64,000 nucleotides of DNA from Callorhinus ursinus (GCF_003265705.1 NW_020312785.1:128817665-128881664), one strand, 5' to 3'. Shown: positions 22,285 to 35,225, counted from the stretch's first letter. Notes: a model not told the origin generated them from the letters alone. Made by a program: numbers and translations.

Positions 22285-22575
22285 CAGCATTGTCTAATAG
22301 AAATACAGTATGAGCCACTTGTGTAATTTTACATTTTCTAGGAGCCACATTAAAAAATAAAAAGAAATAGGTGGTAAGTTTTAATATATTTTTAGTTTAG
22401 TGTATCTCAAATATAATTATTTCAACATGTAATTAATAAAAAGTAGTGATGTATTTTACTTTCCTTTGCATTGTCATTGAAATTCGGTATATATTTTACA
22501 GTTACAGCATATGTGAATAAGCAGCCACATTTCAGGTGCTCAGGAGCCACATGGCTACCGTATTGTACAACACAA
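22285..22575. mobile_element. hAT-like nonautonomous DNA transposon (MER type), copy 2
   Basis: Starts CAGCATTGTCTAATAGAAAT, has an AT-rich centre with TTATTTCAACATGTAATTAA, and ends GGAGCCACATGGCTACCGTA then TTGTACAACACA. Termini are related to copy 1 but the centre is different. Confidence 0.65.
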
Positions 22576-23639
22576 TTCTGTACTTTTATTCCAGGATTTC
22601 TCAACTGAAACATAGCAAAATGGGAGTAGGGCAGAGCGCTGTGTAGTTCAGGAACCACTGCTCTAAGCTTTGGAACTGCAAGTGGTGTAGACCTGCCACT
22701 TGTAAGATGATAGAAGAGGCCAGACTGCTAAGACTTAGTATGTATATATTAGAGAAGTATTGTAAGTTTTAGATGCATTTTAAAACACCAGTGTGTGTTC
22801 AAGATAGTTTGTTACTACTAGTATTTTTTTTAAAAGGCATATTTGGACAGTATAAACCAACTCAGAGTGATAATGTTAGCTGTGTTATTTAATCCATTGT
22901 TGATAACTAGGTAGCTGATTTCAGAGAGCTAATAAAATATGTTTTCTCACTGAGAGCCAAATAAAATTTAAAATGAGCACAATTGAATGTAAATAATTCA
23001 CAGGCATTGCCTGCTTTTGTGAGATATCTCTTGACTTCTATTTCTGAGTCCCTTCCTTGGTGGCACTATTTGGTGACTCCTCAGCCTAAATTATATAATG
23101 AACTGTGATGACCGTTTTTGGAAGGTCATCTTAAAATTTCTCAAAGTGACTCAGAGAAATTATATCTTGGTATTTGGGAAACATGTCTATGCACATTGTT
23201 TCATAGCCGTGTTCTCACTGTGTGTATTTTTTAAATTAAATTTCTTCATTTACCTTGAAGTAATGTTGTAACTACAAACCTATAATTTACTCTACTTTTA
23301 AGTTCTTCCTTCTGATAAACTTATCTATTCATATTGGGTCTAATTATAGCTCAGGGCGTAACCATGTGTATTATTCATCTGAATGAGTGAGCTTGTCTGG
23401 CAACAAGGGGCTATTGTTGCCAAAGCTTTGTTGTCATCTGACCATATTCTGTCTGTACCTCACTGTCAGCTTCAGGAAAGGTTAGGTCAAGAGGAACATG
23501 CAGCAGGAATGTTATACTCTGGCCTGTTGCTCTGTTTCTCAGTATATTTCAGCACTTTGCAATAAACTAGGCTATGATTTTTTTTTCACTTCATCCTTTT
23601 TAAATAAGAGAAATCAAAACTAGAGATAAAATTGAACTC
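22576..23639. other. Unassigned intron sequence
   Basis: No supported gene or repeat. Confidence 0.35.
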
Positions 23640-26100
23640 TTCTGCATTCCCCATCTTCAGAGCTATCCCATCTCCCTGTTCCTCTTTTCTCCTGTTCCCT
23701 GCACAACCACTGTCATGAATTTAGGCCTATCTTTCCAGTTCATTTCTTCAAAGACTGACAGATATGTATCCATAAACAATATGAAATACTATTTTATATT
23801 TCCAGTTTATACAATAAAATCACAGTATTCATATGCTGCAAACTTGCTTTCCTCATATAGCATTTTAGTAGACTTTTGGGACATCCTTGTTCTTAATGTG
23901 AAAACTTGGTACATATATAAGAACATATCTAACACATAAGTAAGTTATGAGACCTATAATAAAACAGGTAACTCCTGAATCCACCATATATACTGAAAAG
24001 TAGAACATCACCAGTACCATTGAAGCTCCTTTGTGCTACTCCTCCACCATCTGACTGTACCCAGGAAACTATTCTTTTGAGCTTTGTTCTCATTCATTTT
24101 CTTGCTTATCACATATGTTTGTATCCTCAACAGTGTATTATTTTCTTGTTTGCTTGTTTTCAAACTTGGTAAAAATAGTATCATACTGTATATATTCCTT
24201 TAGACTTGCTTTTTTATTCAGTATGCCACTTTTAAGATTTATCCATGTTAATCAGTATGTTTTCACTGTTGTGTTGTATTCCTTTGGGTAAATTTATTCC
24301 TTTTTCTGTCAGTAGACATTTGTATTGTTTCCAATTTTGCTATTAAAAATAGTGCTTCCATGAACATTCTTGTATATGTTTTCTGGTGCACAGGTGTAAA
24401 AGTTTCTCTGGGGTATGTACCTAGGAGTGCAATTGAGATGTTGTAATATAGAAGTGTATAGATTCAGCTTAACTAGATAAATCCACATTCTTTTTTTTTT
24501 TTAAGATTTTATTTATTTGAGAGAGAATGAGAGATAGAGAGCACGAGAGGGAAGAGGGTCAGAGGGAGAAGCAGACTCCCTGCTGAGCAGGGAGCCCAAT
24601 GCGGTACTCAATCCCAGGACTCCAGGATCATGACCTGAGCCGAAGGCAGTCGCTTAACCGACTGAGCCACCCAGGCGCCCAATAAGTCCACATTCTTACC
24701 CAAAGTGATTGAACGCTCTTCAGCAATGTATAGTTCTTGTTTTTCCACATCCTCATCAGCACTTGGTTTTGTCACGCATTTATCTTTGCCTATACATTGT
24801 GTAAAATAATATTGAACTGTAATTTTAAGTTTCATTTCCGATTTTAATGAGATTGGATATTTTTCATACGCCTTTTGGCCATTCATGTTTCTTCTTTCTG
24901 GAAATGCCTGTTTATGTCTTTTCTAAGGGATTGCTAGTCTTTTTCTTATTGATTCATAGAAATTCGTATACTCTGGACACTAGAATTGTGTCAGTTTTAT
25001 GTGATCCAAATATCTTTTCTAGTTTTTGGCTTGTCAGTCTCTTTAGGCAACCTCTAAAACTTCTGACTTTTGCACTGACATGCTTAATCCATCTACAACA
25101 AAGGTTTGTATATTTATTGAAGTATAAATCCAGTTTCTCTATTTGCCATATACAAAAACTGTTTTCTTAGCCCCATTATTTCTGACATATATCAGATTCC
25201 TGTAAGTATGTGGAAAAGTTTGAGGGATTTCTTTGAGCTTCCAAACACATTTCAGAATCAAGTTGTCAAGTTTCATTTTTTAAATAACTGTTAGACTTTT
25301 GATTGGAATTGCATTGGATCAGTTTGGGGAATATTGACATCTGTAGGATGCTGGGTCTCCCTACTCATAAACTTGGTATCTCTCTCCATTTATTTAATTC
25401 TCTTTGTATTTCAATAAGTTTTATAATTTCCTCCATTAAAATCGTATATTTTTATGAAATTTATTCATAGGTTTTTTATTTTTAATACTGTAAAAATATT
25501 TTAAAATATATTTTCTAATTTTGTTGGTGTGTTGAAATGCAGTTGATTTTTCATATTGATCTTAAATCTAACCACTTTGTAAACTCTTAAGTTTAATAAA
25601 TTGTGTATAGATTTTTCTGTGTACATAAATACTGCAAATGCTCACAGTTTTATTTTTTCCATCCCAATCTATACCTTTTGTTTTTTCCTTCCTTGTGTCT
25701 TTCATACCTTGATGAATATGATCGCTAGTGCACGAATGATTAGAAGTAGATACAGTGGGCATCCTTATATTGTTCTCCAATTTTAAAGGGTGTGCTTTTG
25801 ATATTTTGTCACTGAATATATTAGTTGTTTTATGGTAGGTTTTTGGTAAATGCTATTTATCAGGCTAAAGAAGTTTCCATCTATTCCAGTTTTGCTAAAA
25901 ATTTTTTTTTATCATGAATGGCTATTATTAAGCCTATTGAGTGCTTTTCCTGCACCCATTGAGATTATCCATTTTTTTCCAACTTTAATCTCTTAGGTAA
26001 ATTACATTAATAATTTTCTATTATTAAACTATCCTTGCATTCCCAGAATATATCCCAACTTAGTTAAGATGCATGCTTTTTTGATACACTGCTTAACAGT
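23640..26100 (-). mobile_element. Old L1 (L1M type), antisense, long
   Basis: The left part has 3' UTR-like text (AGTAGAACATCACCAGTACC). Then come antisense ORF2 landmarks: TTTATCCATGTTAATCAGTA, AATAGTGCTTCCATGAACAT, GGAATTGCATTGGATCAGTT, and CTATCCTTGCATTCCCAGAA near the right end. All frames are broken. A SINE is inserted at 24493-24681. The left edge is approximate. Confidence 0.8.
24493..24681 (-). mobile_element. CAN-SINE, antisense, inserted in old L1
   Basis: Poly-T left, head GAGCCACCCAGGCGCCC right. Duplication ATAAATCCACATTCTT (24477-24492) versus ATAAGTCCACATTCTT (24682-24697), one mismatch. A 92-codon minus-strand frame running through it is SINE-derived. Confidence 0.95.
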
Positions 26101-26525
26101 GAGGTTTTTGTAGATATAAACTAATTTCAAAATAAGAAAGAGTAGTAGCTAAATTTTTGTTGACAATAAAATCTTCCCCAAAGGGCTGCCCACTTTGCTA
26201 TAGAGTATGAGGGTAATTTATGGCTGTTAGATGCAGGTATTAGCTTGATGTAGCAAAAAGCACTGAAAAGCTAAATTATAATCTCATTTGCCCTTCTGTT
26301 CACTCGAGAGATTATAATTCAGTTGACTCATGTGGGCCTTATTTTCCTCAGTGAGTTTGTCTGAGACTCAGAGACAGATATTTACTAGTAGTAGTCATGT
26401 GGCTTCACTTGCTTTCCTATTAATCCATCATCATCAAACAAACATGTACTTACTAGGCCCTAATACAAAGCAAAAATCTATTCCTCAGGGAACTTCTAGG
26501 GAGGGACAGAAAAGTAAACACTTTT
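26101..26525. other. Unassigned intron sequence
   Basis: No confident element. Confidence 0.35.
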
Positions 26526-26538
26526 AAAAACAGTTATA

Positions 26539-26647
26539 GGGGATTCCTGGCCGGCTCAGTTGGTAGAGCATGTGATTCTTGATCTTGGGGTTGTGAGTTC
26601 AAGCCCCATATTGGGCATAGATCTTACTCTAAAAAAATTTTTTAATT
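26539..26647 (+). mobile_element. Old short CAN-SINE (SINEC_old-like), sense
   Basis: GGGATTCCTGGCCGGCTCAG head, TTGATCTTGGGGTTGTGAGT with TTCAAGCCCCATATTGGG, and no CT-rich block before the A-rich tail. The short structure is that of the oldest CAN-SINE group. Imperfect flanking repeat AAAAACAGTTATA (26526-26538) versus AAAAACATGGTTATA (26648-26662). Confidence 0.85.
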
Positions 26648-26662
26648 AAAAACATGGTTATA

Positions 26663-27659
<997 letters not shown>

Positions 27660-27870
27660 GTAACGTAACATAAAACAGCACATTATGGGTGGAGCTAGGT
27701 GAGGGAGAATGGGCCTACACCAGCCCTGCAACCCAGAAAACCAGACATAGCCTGAAGCTGGAGCCAGAGTCAAGCCCAGGAGCCAGACTAAATGCGGAGG
27801 GAGCCCCACTAAGGCACGTCTCAGGGCACCAGCTATGGAGTGTTGATGCCTCCACGGTTCAGCTGTTCAC
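27660..27870. other. GC-rich unassigned block near the exon
   Basis: Distinctly richer in G and C than its AT-rich surroundings (for example GGAGCCAGAGTCAAGCCCAG and GCGGAGGGAGCCCCACTAAG). Open frames of about 61 codons (+) and 66 codons (-) overlap here, with no recognised domain. No A tail or terminal repeats were seen. It may be an unrecognised repeat or a captured fragment. Confidence 0.4.
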
Positions 27871-28287
27871 ATGAAGTATACCTGCACTAGGATGGAAAGT
27901 GTGACCTACAAAGACTTAAGAGTAATGCCAAGAACATTTAGTGAAAAAGTATTTGTAAAAGTGGATTACTATAAATGACTAATTAATGAACCATAGGGGA
28001 ATTTACACTTATTTAAGACAAGATTATATACTTTAGGAATTCTTCGCATTCCTTTCTACTGCCTGTAATTCAGTCATTTGATGAGTTTAAATTTATTCTC
28101 CACTTTGGAGGGGAAAAGACCCTAAGGACAGTGACTCTCTGCATTGGCCACCAAGAAAAAATTCTCATTTGGCCTGACTTTAACCTCGCAGTGCAGAGGG
28201 AAATAAAACTTGCTTGGGTTGTAGGTTGGAAGGGACAGTTTTAGAAAAGCAAAAATAGGACTATACCTTTAGCGTGAATTTCTGTAA
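27871..28287. other. Unassigned intron sequence
   Basis: Nothing recognised. Confidence 0.35.
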
Positions 28288-28353
28288 TTCCCCTCCCTCC
28301 CTCTTACCCTCCCTCTCTTTTCTCCCCCTCCCTTCCTTTCTTCCTTCCTTTCC
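28288..28353. repeat. Polypyrimidine (CCCT/TTCC)n tract
   Basis: 66 bases on the + strand with a single purine, made of CCCT and TTCC units. The complementary strand is polypurine with G runs. Confidence 0.9.
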
Positions 28354-28394
28354 ATTGACACTTGGATATTGTTTTGTTACCAAAGCAAAAGCAA

Positions 28395-28545
28395 TAACTA
28401 TAATTTTACCAAAGAAGAAACCAAGGCACGGAGAAACTAAGTAACTTTCTCAGCATTACACAGCAAGCAAACAGTAGTGTCAGTATTTGAACCCAGGAAG
28501 TCTGACTCCGAAGCCCATGGTCCTTTCTACATTACATGATACATT
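28395..28545 (-). mobile_element. MIR, antisense
   Basis: CCAAGGCACGGAGAAACTAA, GTAACTTTCTCAGCATTACA, and GTATTTGAACCCAGGAAGTC are a clear antisense MIR core. Confidence 0.8.
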
Positions 28546-29359
28546 TTACCCAAGCTGACAGAGCTGGTCGCACTGGTGATCACCCATACCTGCATTAAGT
28601 TGGTTTTCAGGGATGAAGCCATAGTACATCTAATATTTATTTTCTCCTTTCACTGGATGGGAACCTTTTGTCTTTCGTTCTACTTGGGACCAGCCCATAA
28701 ATCACCTGGAGTACTTACTGCACTGCCCAGTGATGTGAGGACTTATCTCTGACTGCCTCTTCAGTAAAGGAAATACAGAGTGGGGAAGGGGAGGGGCAAT
28801 TCAGATCAGGCAGTTTGTGCTGCTTGTGAGTTTGGAATAGGCTGTTCTGTATATCTGAAATACACATCTCAGAAAATGTGTGGGCTTATCCAAGTTCTGC
28901 ATGACAGAAATGTGTAGATTAAAACTAGAAGGGAGATCTAATAGATTAGATAGAATAATTCAGTTTCCAGAAAGGCCTCAATGGACTGAAAGGATGGTCC
29001 AAAACAAGATGGAATTTAACACAGCCTAGTGTGTTCGGTGACAATCAGAAAGAAATCATGATGCATGATAGGAGAAACCTACTTTATTTTCATATAAATA
29101 AAATTTGTGGGCTTTTGGCTGACTAAAATTCTGTGGGAACTTAAGGTTCTTGAAGCCTTAAGGAGACATTTTTAGGAGTGCAATCTTCAGAACTCTAAAC
29201 CATTCGCATTGTATCTGGAGTGCCTCAGTCACCCCTAAGTTCTTCGTTTTGAGAACAAACAAGAATAAGCTGGGGAGAGAGTCATCTACATTCTTGAGCT
29301 GCTTCACTGGGTAAAACGCTACAGTGGATATCAGTTGTGCCAACTCATTTCTAAAACAA
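28546..29359. other. Unassigned intron sequence
   Basis: No supported element. Confidence 0.35.
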
Positions 29360-29500
29360 CCTACTAAGACTTGGGTGTTCCCTTTCACAGATGAGAAAAC
29401 TTAGATGAGGCTTAGAGAGGTTTCCAATAATAGAGAACCAAGAATTTACTGATTTCCGACTTCACAGACCATGTACTTTCCACTGAATTATACACCGTTA
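29360..29500 (-). mobile_element. MIR fragment, antisense
   Basis: TTTCACAGATGAGAAAACTT, AGATGAGGCTTAGAGAGGTT and CATGTACTTTCCACTGAATT follow the antisense MIR pattern. Confidence 0.65.
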
Positions 29501-31268
29501 ACCTGGAGATGTTCGCTAGTAAAAATAGGACGTAGGAGGAATGTGATATCTGTCCTCAGATGTTTTAGGAACTATGGTGTGGGTTAGGATTTAGGCCTTA
29601 TTTTGGATGGCTGGATGGAACAAAAATAGAAGCAGGAGGGTGTCAGTTACTGGGAAGTAGATGTTCTTATGAGGAAAATCTGACCCACAGAGGCATAGTC
29701 TGCTTTTGAATAGCTCTACATCTGAGACTGTGGGCTTCCTTTTACTCAGAGTAAATATTGGCCAATATTTCTGTTTTAAAAAAAAGTAGAATCAGTACCT
29801 GTCAGGAATATTACCAGAAAAAAAATAAGTTCCTCCACTGAATGAATTTGAATAAACAATCTCTTAGGACAAAGGAAAAATTAAATTTTGGTAACTCAAA
29901 TCACAATTTAAATGCACATTTATTAGAAACCTGTGGGAAGTTTTTGAAAGCAAATTATCACCACCTAACTTATCAATTTTAGAAGCCAAATTTTGTAGGC
30001 AGATATGCTATTCCAAGTGGGGAAAAGTTTGTGGGTGTCTTGGAAGCTGTTAACTAAAACAAAGGCATTTTTTATTAATACTTTTGGAGTACCATGTCTG
30101 TGCCTTTCTAATCTCCTGTTATTCTAAATAGAGGCTGCATTTGGAATTGTCCTGTTTTTGTTTTTGTTTTTTCCTCTGTTACCCTCGTCCTCTTCCTCAA
30201 CCTTAGCCACATATTTTAATGAAACATTTCCCAGTGCTCTGAAGAATGAACCTGGATAACAGTAGGTGTTAGAATTATTGGTGAGGCCAGAGGTTCACAG
30301 ATCCGTGTGATTGGCTATCTAATGATTATCAGATATCCATACCATAAAATTAGTCTATAGCATAATGGGATCCATGAGATGACTTTTCCCAAACTCTTAC
30401 ACTTGGAATCCTTAGTGAGGATTTTAAATGCTGTCATGCTCAGATTAAATGATTTAACATATAAACCATTTCGCCACATTTATCAGTTTAAAAATATCAA
30501 TAAATAAACCTCTATGATTTAAAATGTGAAAAAGTAAATAAATACGTAGTGCTCCAATATATCACGTAAATGTCAGTGAGGTGATTTGGATGTCTCTTCC
30601 AGCCATACGAACTTTTTGGGAATAGGACTTCATTAGTTTGAATATCCCACACTCCACTAGCTAATTTTTCAAAATCAGATGAGCTATTCCAATAATTTCT
30701 TGCAAAATTCATCTAAATTTTAATAAGGCAAGGAAAATAATTTTTAATTGAGTATGTAATGTTCACTAAATTTAGTATACTAGTTTTAAATAGGTCAAGT
30801 ACTTGTTATACTTGCAAGTGCTGTATCTTAGTCCAATTCTTAGCACATTGATTTTCTTATATAATCAATATGTTTATGCCTCTTTTTACTAAATCTACAG
30901 GGGTTTTGTTTGTATGACATTGTTAACTGTGTCTAAAGTATCTGATGCCAGGTCTTCAGGTGCATATTTAACCATCAATGATAATATTCTTTCTCAGGGT
31001 AAATATTCATTTAATGAAACTGTCTAGGAGTAACATGGCCAAAAAAAAAAGCGCATAATAAATTACTGGTATTTCCCAAAGTTTTTTGATACTGTATTTC
31101 TTTCAGTATTGATAGATATTTTAGTGTTCTAATTCAGATAACTGTTTATTTGTAAAGTAGAAATTGCTTTATATCTTTTTGGGGATTACATATTCTTATT
31201 CATATTGCAGATAATTACTCCTGTGCTCAAAACCTACACTTCTGTTTAATGTGTAAATATTTTAGTGT
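29501..31268. other. Unassigned intron sequence
   Basis: About 1.8 kb, AT-rich, with no SINE, L1 or gene recognised. Confidence 0.4.
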
Positions 31269-31466
31269 TTTTTTTTTAAAGATTTTATTTATTTATTTGA
31301 CAGAGAGAGACACAGCGAGAGAGGGAACACAAGCAGGGGGAGAGGGAGAAGGAGAAGCAGGCTCCCCGCCGAGCAGAGAGCCCAATGTGGGGCTCGATCC
31401 CAGTACCCTGGGACCATGACCTGATCCGAAGGCAGATGCTTAACGACTGAGCCACCCAGGAGCCCC
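31269..31466 (-). mobile_element. CAN-SINE, antisense
   Basis: Poly-T, CAGAGAGAGACACAGCGAGA, head CCACCCAGGAGCCCC. Flanks are only loosely duplicated (AATATTTTAGTGTTT versus AATACTTTGTTTTT). Confidence 0.92.
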
Positions 31467-32455
31467 AATACTTTGTTTTTAACTCTACAAAATCTACATA
31501 TTTGTGATAGAATAAAAAGTAATTGGAGATAAACAAAAAGGAAAAATTTAAATTACTTATAATCCTAACCCCAAAATTAATTATTCGTGCCATTTTGTAT
31601 ATCTCTTTTGAGTTTTTTTTTTTTTTAAGATTTTATTTATTTATCTGAGAGAGAGAATGAAAGAGAGCACGAGAGGAAGGAGGGTCAGAGGGAGAAGCAG
31701 ACTCCCCGCCGAGCAGGGAGCCTGATGCGGGACTAGATCCTGGGACTCCAGCATCATGACCTGAGCCAAAGGCAGTCACTCAACCAACTGAGACACCCAG
31801 GCACCCCTCTTTTGAGATTTTGTTCTCTGTGTTAAAATATACTGTATGCATACACACAAATAATATACATAAATATTGGGCCATAATCCCCCTGGTTTTA
31901 GAATTACTTTTTACCTGATATTCTATTTTCACCCAACACTCTTTATTTTCCAATAAACATATAACTGCATTAGAATTATTGAGGTTCCACAGTATTCCAT
32001 TGTGTAAATATACCAAATTTAATTTCCTATTATTGGACATAAACTATTGCCAATATTTTGTTATCATCAGTGTTGTGATGAACATCCTTTTAATTACATA
32101 TTTTGTATACTTGCATAATTGTTTCCTGAGGCTAAACGTGTTGATATGGAACTTCTGGGTAGATGGGTTTATACATATTTGTAGAGTTTTGTTAAAGGTT
32201 GACAGGTTGCCCTCTAGAAAAATTTATCAGTTGACATCATGGCCATCAACATAGTGATAATACAGTACTTCCCTTCACTTTGTTCAGCTCTGAGGATTCC
32301 TAGTCCTTTTTAATCTTTGCCAACCCAGTAGATAAAAAGTAGTATTTCATGGTTGCTTTAATTTATATTTATATGACTACCAACGAGATGTGGAAGTTTT
32401 CACATATACCATTGTCCCAGTTATTTCTCTTCTTGTGAATAATATGAAACTGTTT
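31467..32455 (-). mobile_element. Old L1 (L1M type) 3' part, antisense
   Basis: ATAATCCTAACCCCAAAATT on the left, then CCACAGTATTCCATTGTGTA, TTGGACATAAACTATTGCC and ATGGAACTTCTGGGTAGATG are antisense L1 3' UTR and late ORF2 features. A SINE interrupts it at 31617-31806. Confidence 0.7.
31617..31806 (-). mobile_element. CAN-SINE, antisense, inserted in L1M
   Basis: Poly-T left, head GACACCCAGGCACCCC right. Duplication CTCTTTTGAGTTTT (31603-31616) versus CTCTTTTGAGATTTT (31807-31821). Confidence 0.94.
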
Positions 32456-32756
32456 TTTCTTAGAAAGTTACACACCAAATAAAATTAATAAGCATACTTG
32501 AAAAATATGAGAAGCAAAATAATAGAATGTTTTATTTGTTATTTTTTTCTACTAAAAACACTTTGAAAATATTGTGACACCCTGTATCTGCTCTTTTGTG
32601 TCTCAGAGATTCTAATGATGTACATGCAAACTAAATCACATTAGGTAACAGGTAGATCTTTGTTTTTACAGTAGAAATGCATAGAGGTAGACTATTCATA
32701 ATTCGGCTTTTTCTGCCTGTGGATCTAGATAGTTTATAAACAAATTAGTGGGCTTT
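32456..32756. other. Unassigned intron sequence
   Basis: Nothing recognised. Confidence 0.35.
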
Positions 32757-32962
32757 TTTTTTTTTTAAGATTTTATTCATTTGAGAGAAAGTGGGGGAGA
32801 AAGAAGAGAGCCCATGTACATGAGCCGGGGAGAGGGATAGAGGGAGGGGAGAAGCAGGCTCCCTGCAGAGCAGGGAGCCCGACGTGAGAATCGATCCCAG
32901 GACCCCAGGATCACGATGTCAGCCAAGGCAGATACTTAATCGACTGAACCACCCAGGCACCC
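32757..32962 (-). mobile_element. CAN-SINE, antisense
   Basis: Poly-T left, GAGAAGCAGGCTCCCTGCAG, head CCACCCAGGCACCC right. Flanks AATTAGTGGGCTTTT versus AATAAGTGGGCATTTT. Forms a head-to-head pair with the next SINE. Confidence 0.93.
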
Positions 32963-33025
32963 AATAAGTGGGCATTTTAAACAGATTTAAGAGTAGTTAG
33001 GTAGGAACATAAAATATTTGTTATT

Positions 33026-33223
33026 GGGCGCCTGGGTGGCTCAGTCGTTAAGCGTCTGCCTTCGGCTCAGGTCATGGTCCCAGGGTCCTGGGATCGAGCC
33101 CCGTGTCGGGCTCCCTGCTCCACAGGAAGCCTGCTTCTCCCTCTCCCACTCCCCCTGCTTGTATTCCTGCTCTCACTGTCTCTCTCTGTCAAATAAATAA
33201 ATAAAATCTTTAAAAAAAAAAAA
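33026..33223 (+). mobile_element. CAN-SINE, sense
   Basis: GGGCGCCTGGGTGGCTCAGT head with CGTTAAGCGTCTGCCTTCGG, A tail. Flanks AAATATTTGTTATT versus AAATACGTTTGTTATT. Confidence 0.95.
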
Positions 33224-33239
33224 AGAAATACGTTTGTTA

Positions 33240-34119
33240 TTTTAGTATTTCAGGCAGCCCATGTACAAGTCAAACATGTTCTCATTGTCCGCATCTGTTA
33301 CTGGAAAACATTATTTTCTTTGGTAATGACAAGATAGTGTCTGCCAGTAGGCATTTTCCAAAAAGGAATAATAAAATTTGTGCCTAAAATGTTTAAAAAT
33401 TTAACACACATATGTAGAAGTATTTGTGTGAGAAAAAGAAAGCTCTAATATTAATATCCAAAAGCTTAATTAATAAAGTTTGTTTTTTCATTACAAATTT
33501 TATTAGATAGATTTAAAAATAAATCTTAGAGATCACTTCAGAATAGTATATTTTATGTTTTATGGGGTTTATTTTATTTTTTTATAAAATCTAACCGTGA
33601 ATTGCTTACTAATGAAATGTCATTAAATAGGAAAGGTCTTAACTGCTTTCAGACAGTGAAATAGGTAATTTAGGTCCATCAGATTTTCAAAATCTTTATT
33701 TTATTATCCTCATTAGATTTTAACCTTAAATTGACAGGTCAGGGCTAATCATGAATAAAAAAGGTAATTAGTTAACAGTAAGAAGCAGTGATATTCAGCA
33801 TTTAAAAGCCAGAGAGATATCTGTAACTAAAGTTCAACAAGGAGTTCTTTTTATTAGAATTAGGTTGTTATTATTTACTTGTTTTTATTGTTTCTATTTC
33901 TGCTGTTGCTCAAAGATGAAAGTTGATGACATGGCTCAGGATTTTCAGAAAGAGCAGTGGTTTACATGTGTAAACGCAACTTCTCACTCATTTGCTCTGC
34001 CTTGGGGGTAGAGTACACAGTTGTCTGGAGTGACACAAATTAACTTGTTTAACCTGAGTTCATACGTTCATATGAAGCCTGACTGTAGATTAAGTGCTTT
34101 CATACTTATTGAATTGCCT
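33240..34119. other. Unassigned intron sequence
   Basis: AT-rich, with no recognised element. Confidence 0.35.
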
Positions 34120-35070
34120 TTTTGGCATCTCCATTTTAACACCCAACAGTCACCTCAAACTTAATTGGTCCAAAACCTAACTATTGATTGTGCAACCCCA
34201 TCCCACTCCTGCCAAACCAGCTCGTGCAGGCTTCCCCCTCTCAATAAATGAGAATTCCATTTTTCTAGTGGCTAAAGTTAAAAACTTGCACAGCCTAGCC
34301 AGACCCAGGTTCACTGGCTCAAGATAAATATTCAGAATGAACCTAGAATCTAACCATTTCTCATCACCCCTCCCTAGTAACGAACACTCTGGCCCAAGCC
34401 ACCATCAACTGCTCCCTTTCCCCAAATTATTATGGAAGTTCCCTGTCTTGTCTTCTGCTTCTGCCTTATCCTTTCTGCAGTGTACACCCCTCTACCAAAT
34501 GGTCCTTTTATAATGTCAGTCAGATATGACTTTGCCTAAGCTTTGTTATTTTTTTTTTGCCTAAAGCTTTTCAACAATTCCCAGCTCACTGAATAAAAAC
34601 ACGCAAAACCCTGTTCACAATATATTTTCAAAATCAGTGTCACTCTTGACTCAAGTACTCTAAGCATGTTCCTTCCACAGAGATTTTCCATTTGCTCCTC
34701 CTTCTGCTTTCATTGTTTTCCTCTGCCTAAAATTCTCATGGCAGGGAATTTTTCCCTTCATGTGTGTCTGCTCAAATGTTACCTTTTTAGAGAAGCTCTG
34801 GTGTGACAACTCCCAACCACCTTCTGCTCCCCATAAAATTCCCCATCACAGCCACCATACTTGATTTTTCTCCATAGCACTTCTCCCTCCTGGCATAATA
34901 TATTTCTTTGTCTAAGGGTTTATTATGTTTCCCTTTCTTCGGTTAGCATGTAAACTCCGTGAGCACAGGGACTTTGTCTATCTTGATGTCCCTCCTAAAT
35001 TCCTGGCACCTATAACAGTGCCTGGCAATTCAGTAGGCATTCAGTAAAAAGATGTTGAATTAATTTAATC
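34120..35070 (+). mobile_element. L2 LINE, sense, with 3' end
   Basis: CCCAACAGTCACCTCAAACT near the start, then CTGCTCAAATGTTACCTTTT, CATGTAAACTCCGTGAGCAC, GGGACTTTGTCTATCTTGAT and ACAGTGCCTGGCAATTCAGT at the end. A long and well-ordered L2 copy. Confidence 0.8.
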
Positions 35071-35094
35071 TATACGACTTTGACATAAAGACAG

Positions 35095-35225
35095 TATTCA
35101 TTACTACCATCACCCCCCATTTGTAGACTAGAAAACTGAGGCTCATGGAGGTTAAGTGGTCCACGGGTCACATAGAAGGTAGGTAGCAAAACTGGAAACC
35201 AAACCCAGTTCTAAATTGAACCATT
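35095..35225 (-). mobile_element. MIR, antisense
   Basis: CCATTTGTAGACTAGAAAAC, TGAGGCTCATGGAGGTTAAG and GGTCACATAGAAGGTAGGTA. Confidence 0.75.

Noticed and set aside
24608..24886. 92-codon minus-strand frame with LGAWVAQSVKRLPSAQVMI-like residues
   Set aside because: The same peptide-like string recurs at 11382, 20211, 31285, 33018, 37516 and 39541 because it is the translation of the CAN-SINE head. Not a protein family.
26539..26647. tRNA-like sequence with A-box and B-box resemblance
   Set aside because: It is the tRNA-derived head of an old CAN-SINE. The cloverleaf is not maintained and the flanks form a retroposition duplication.
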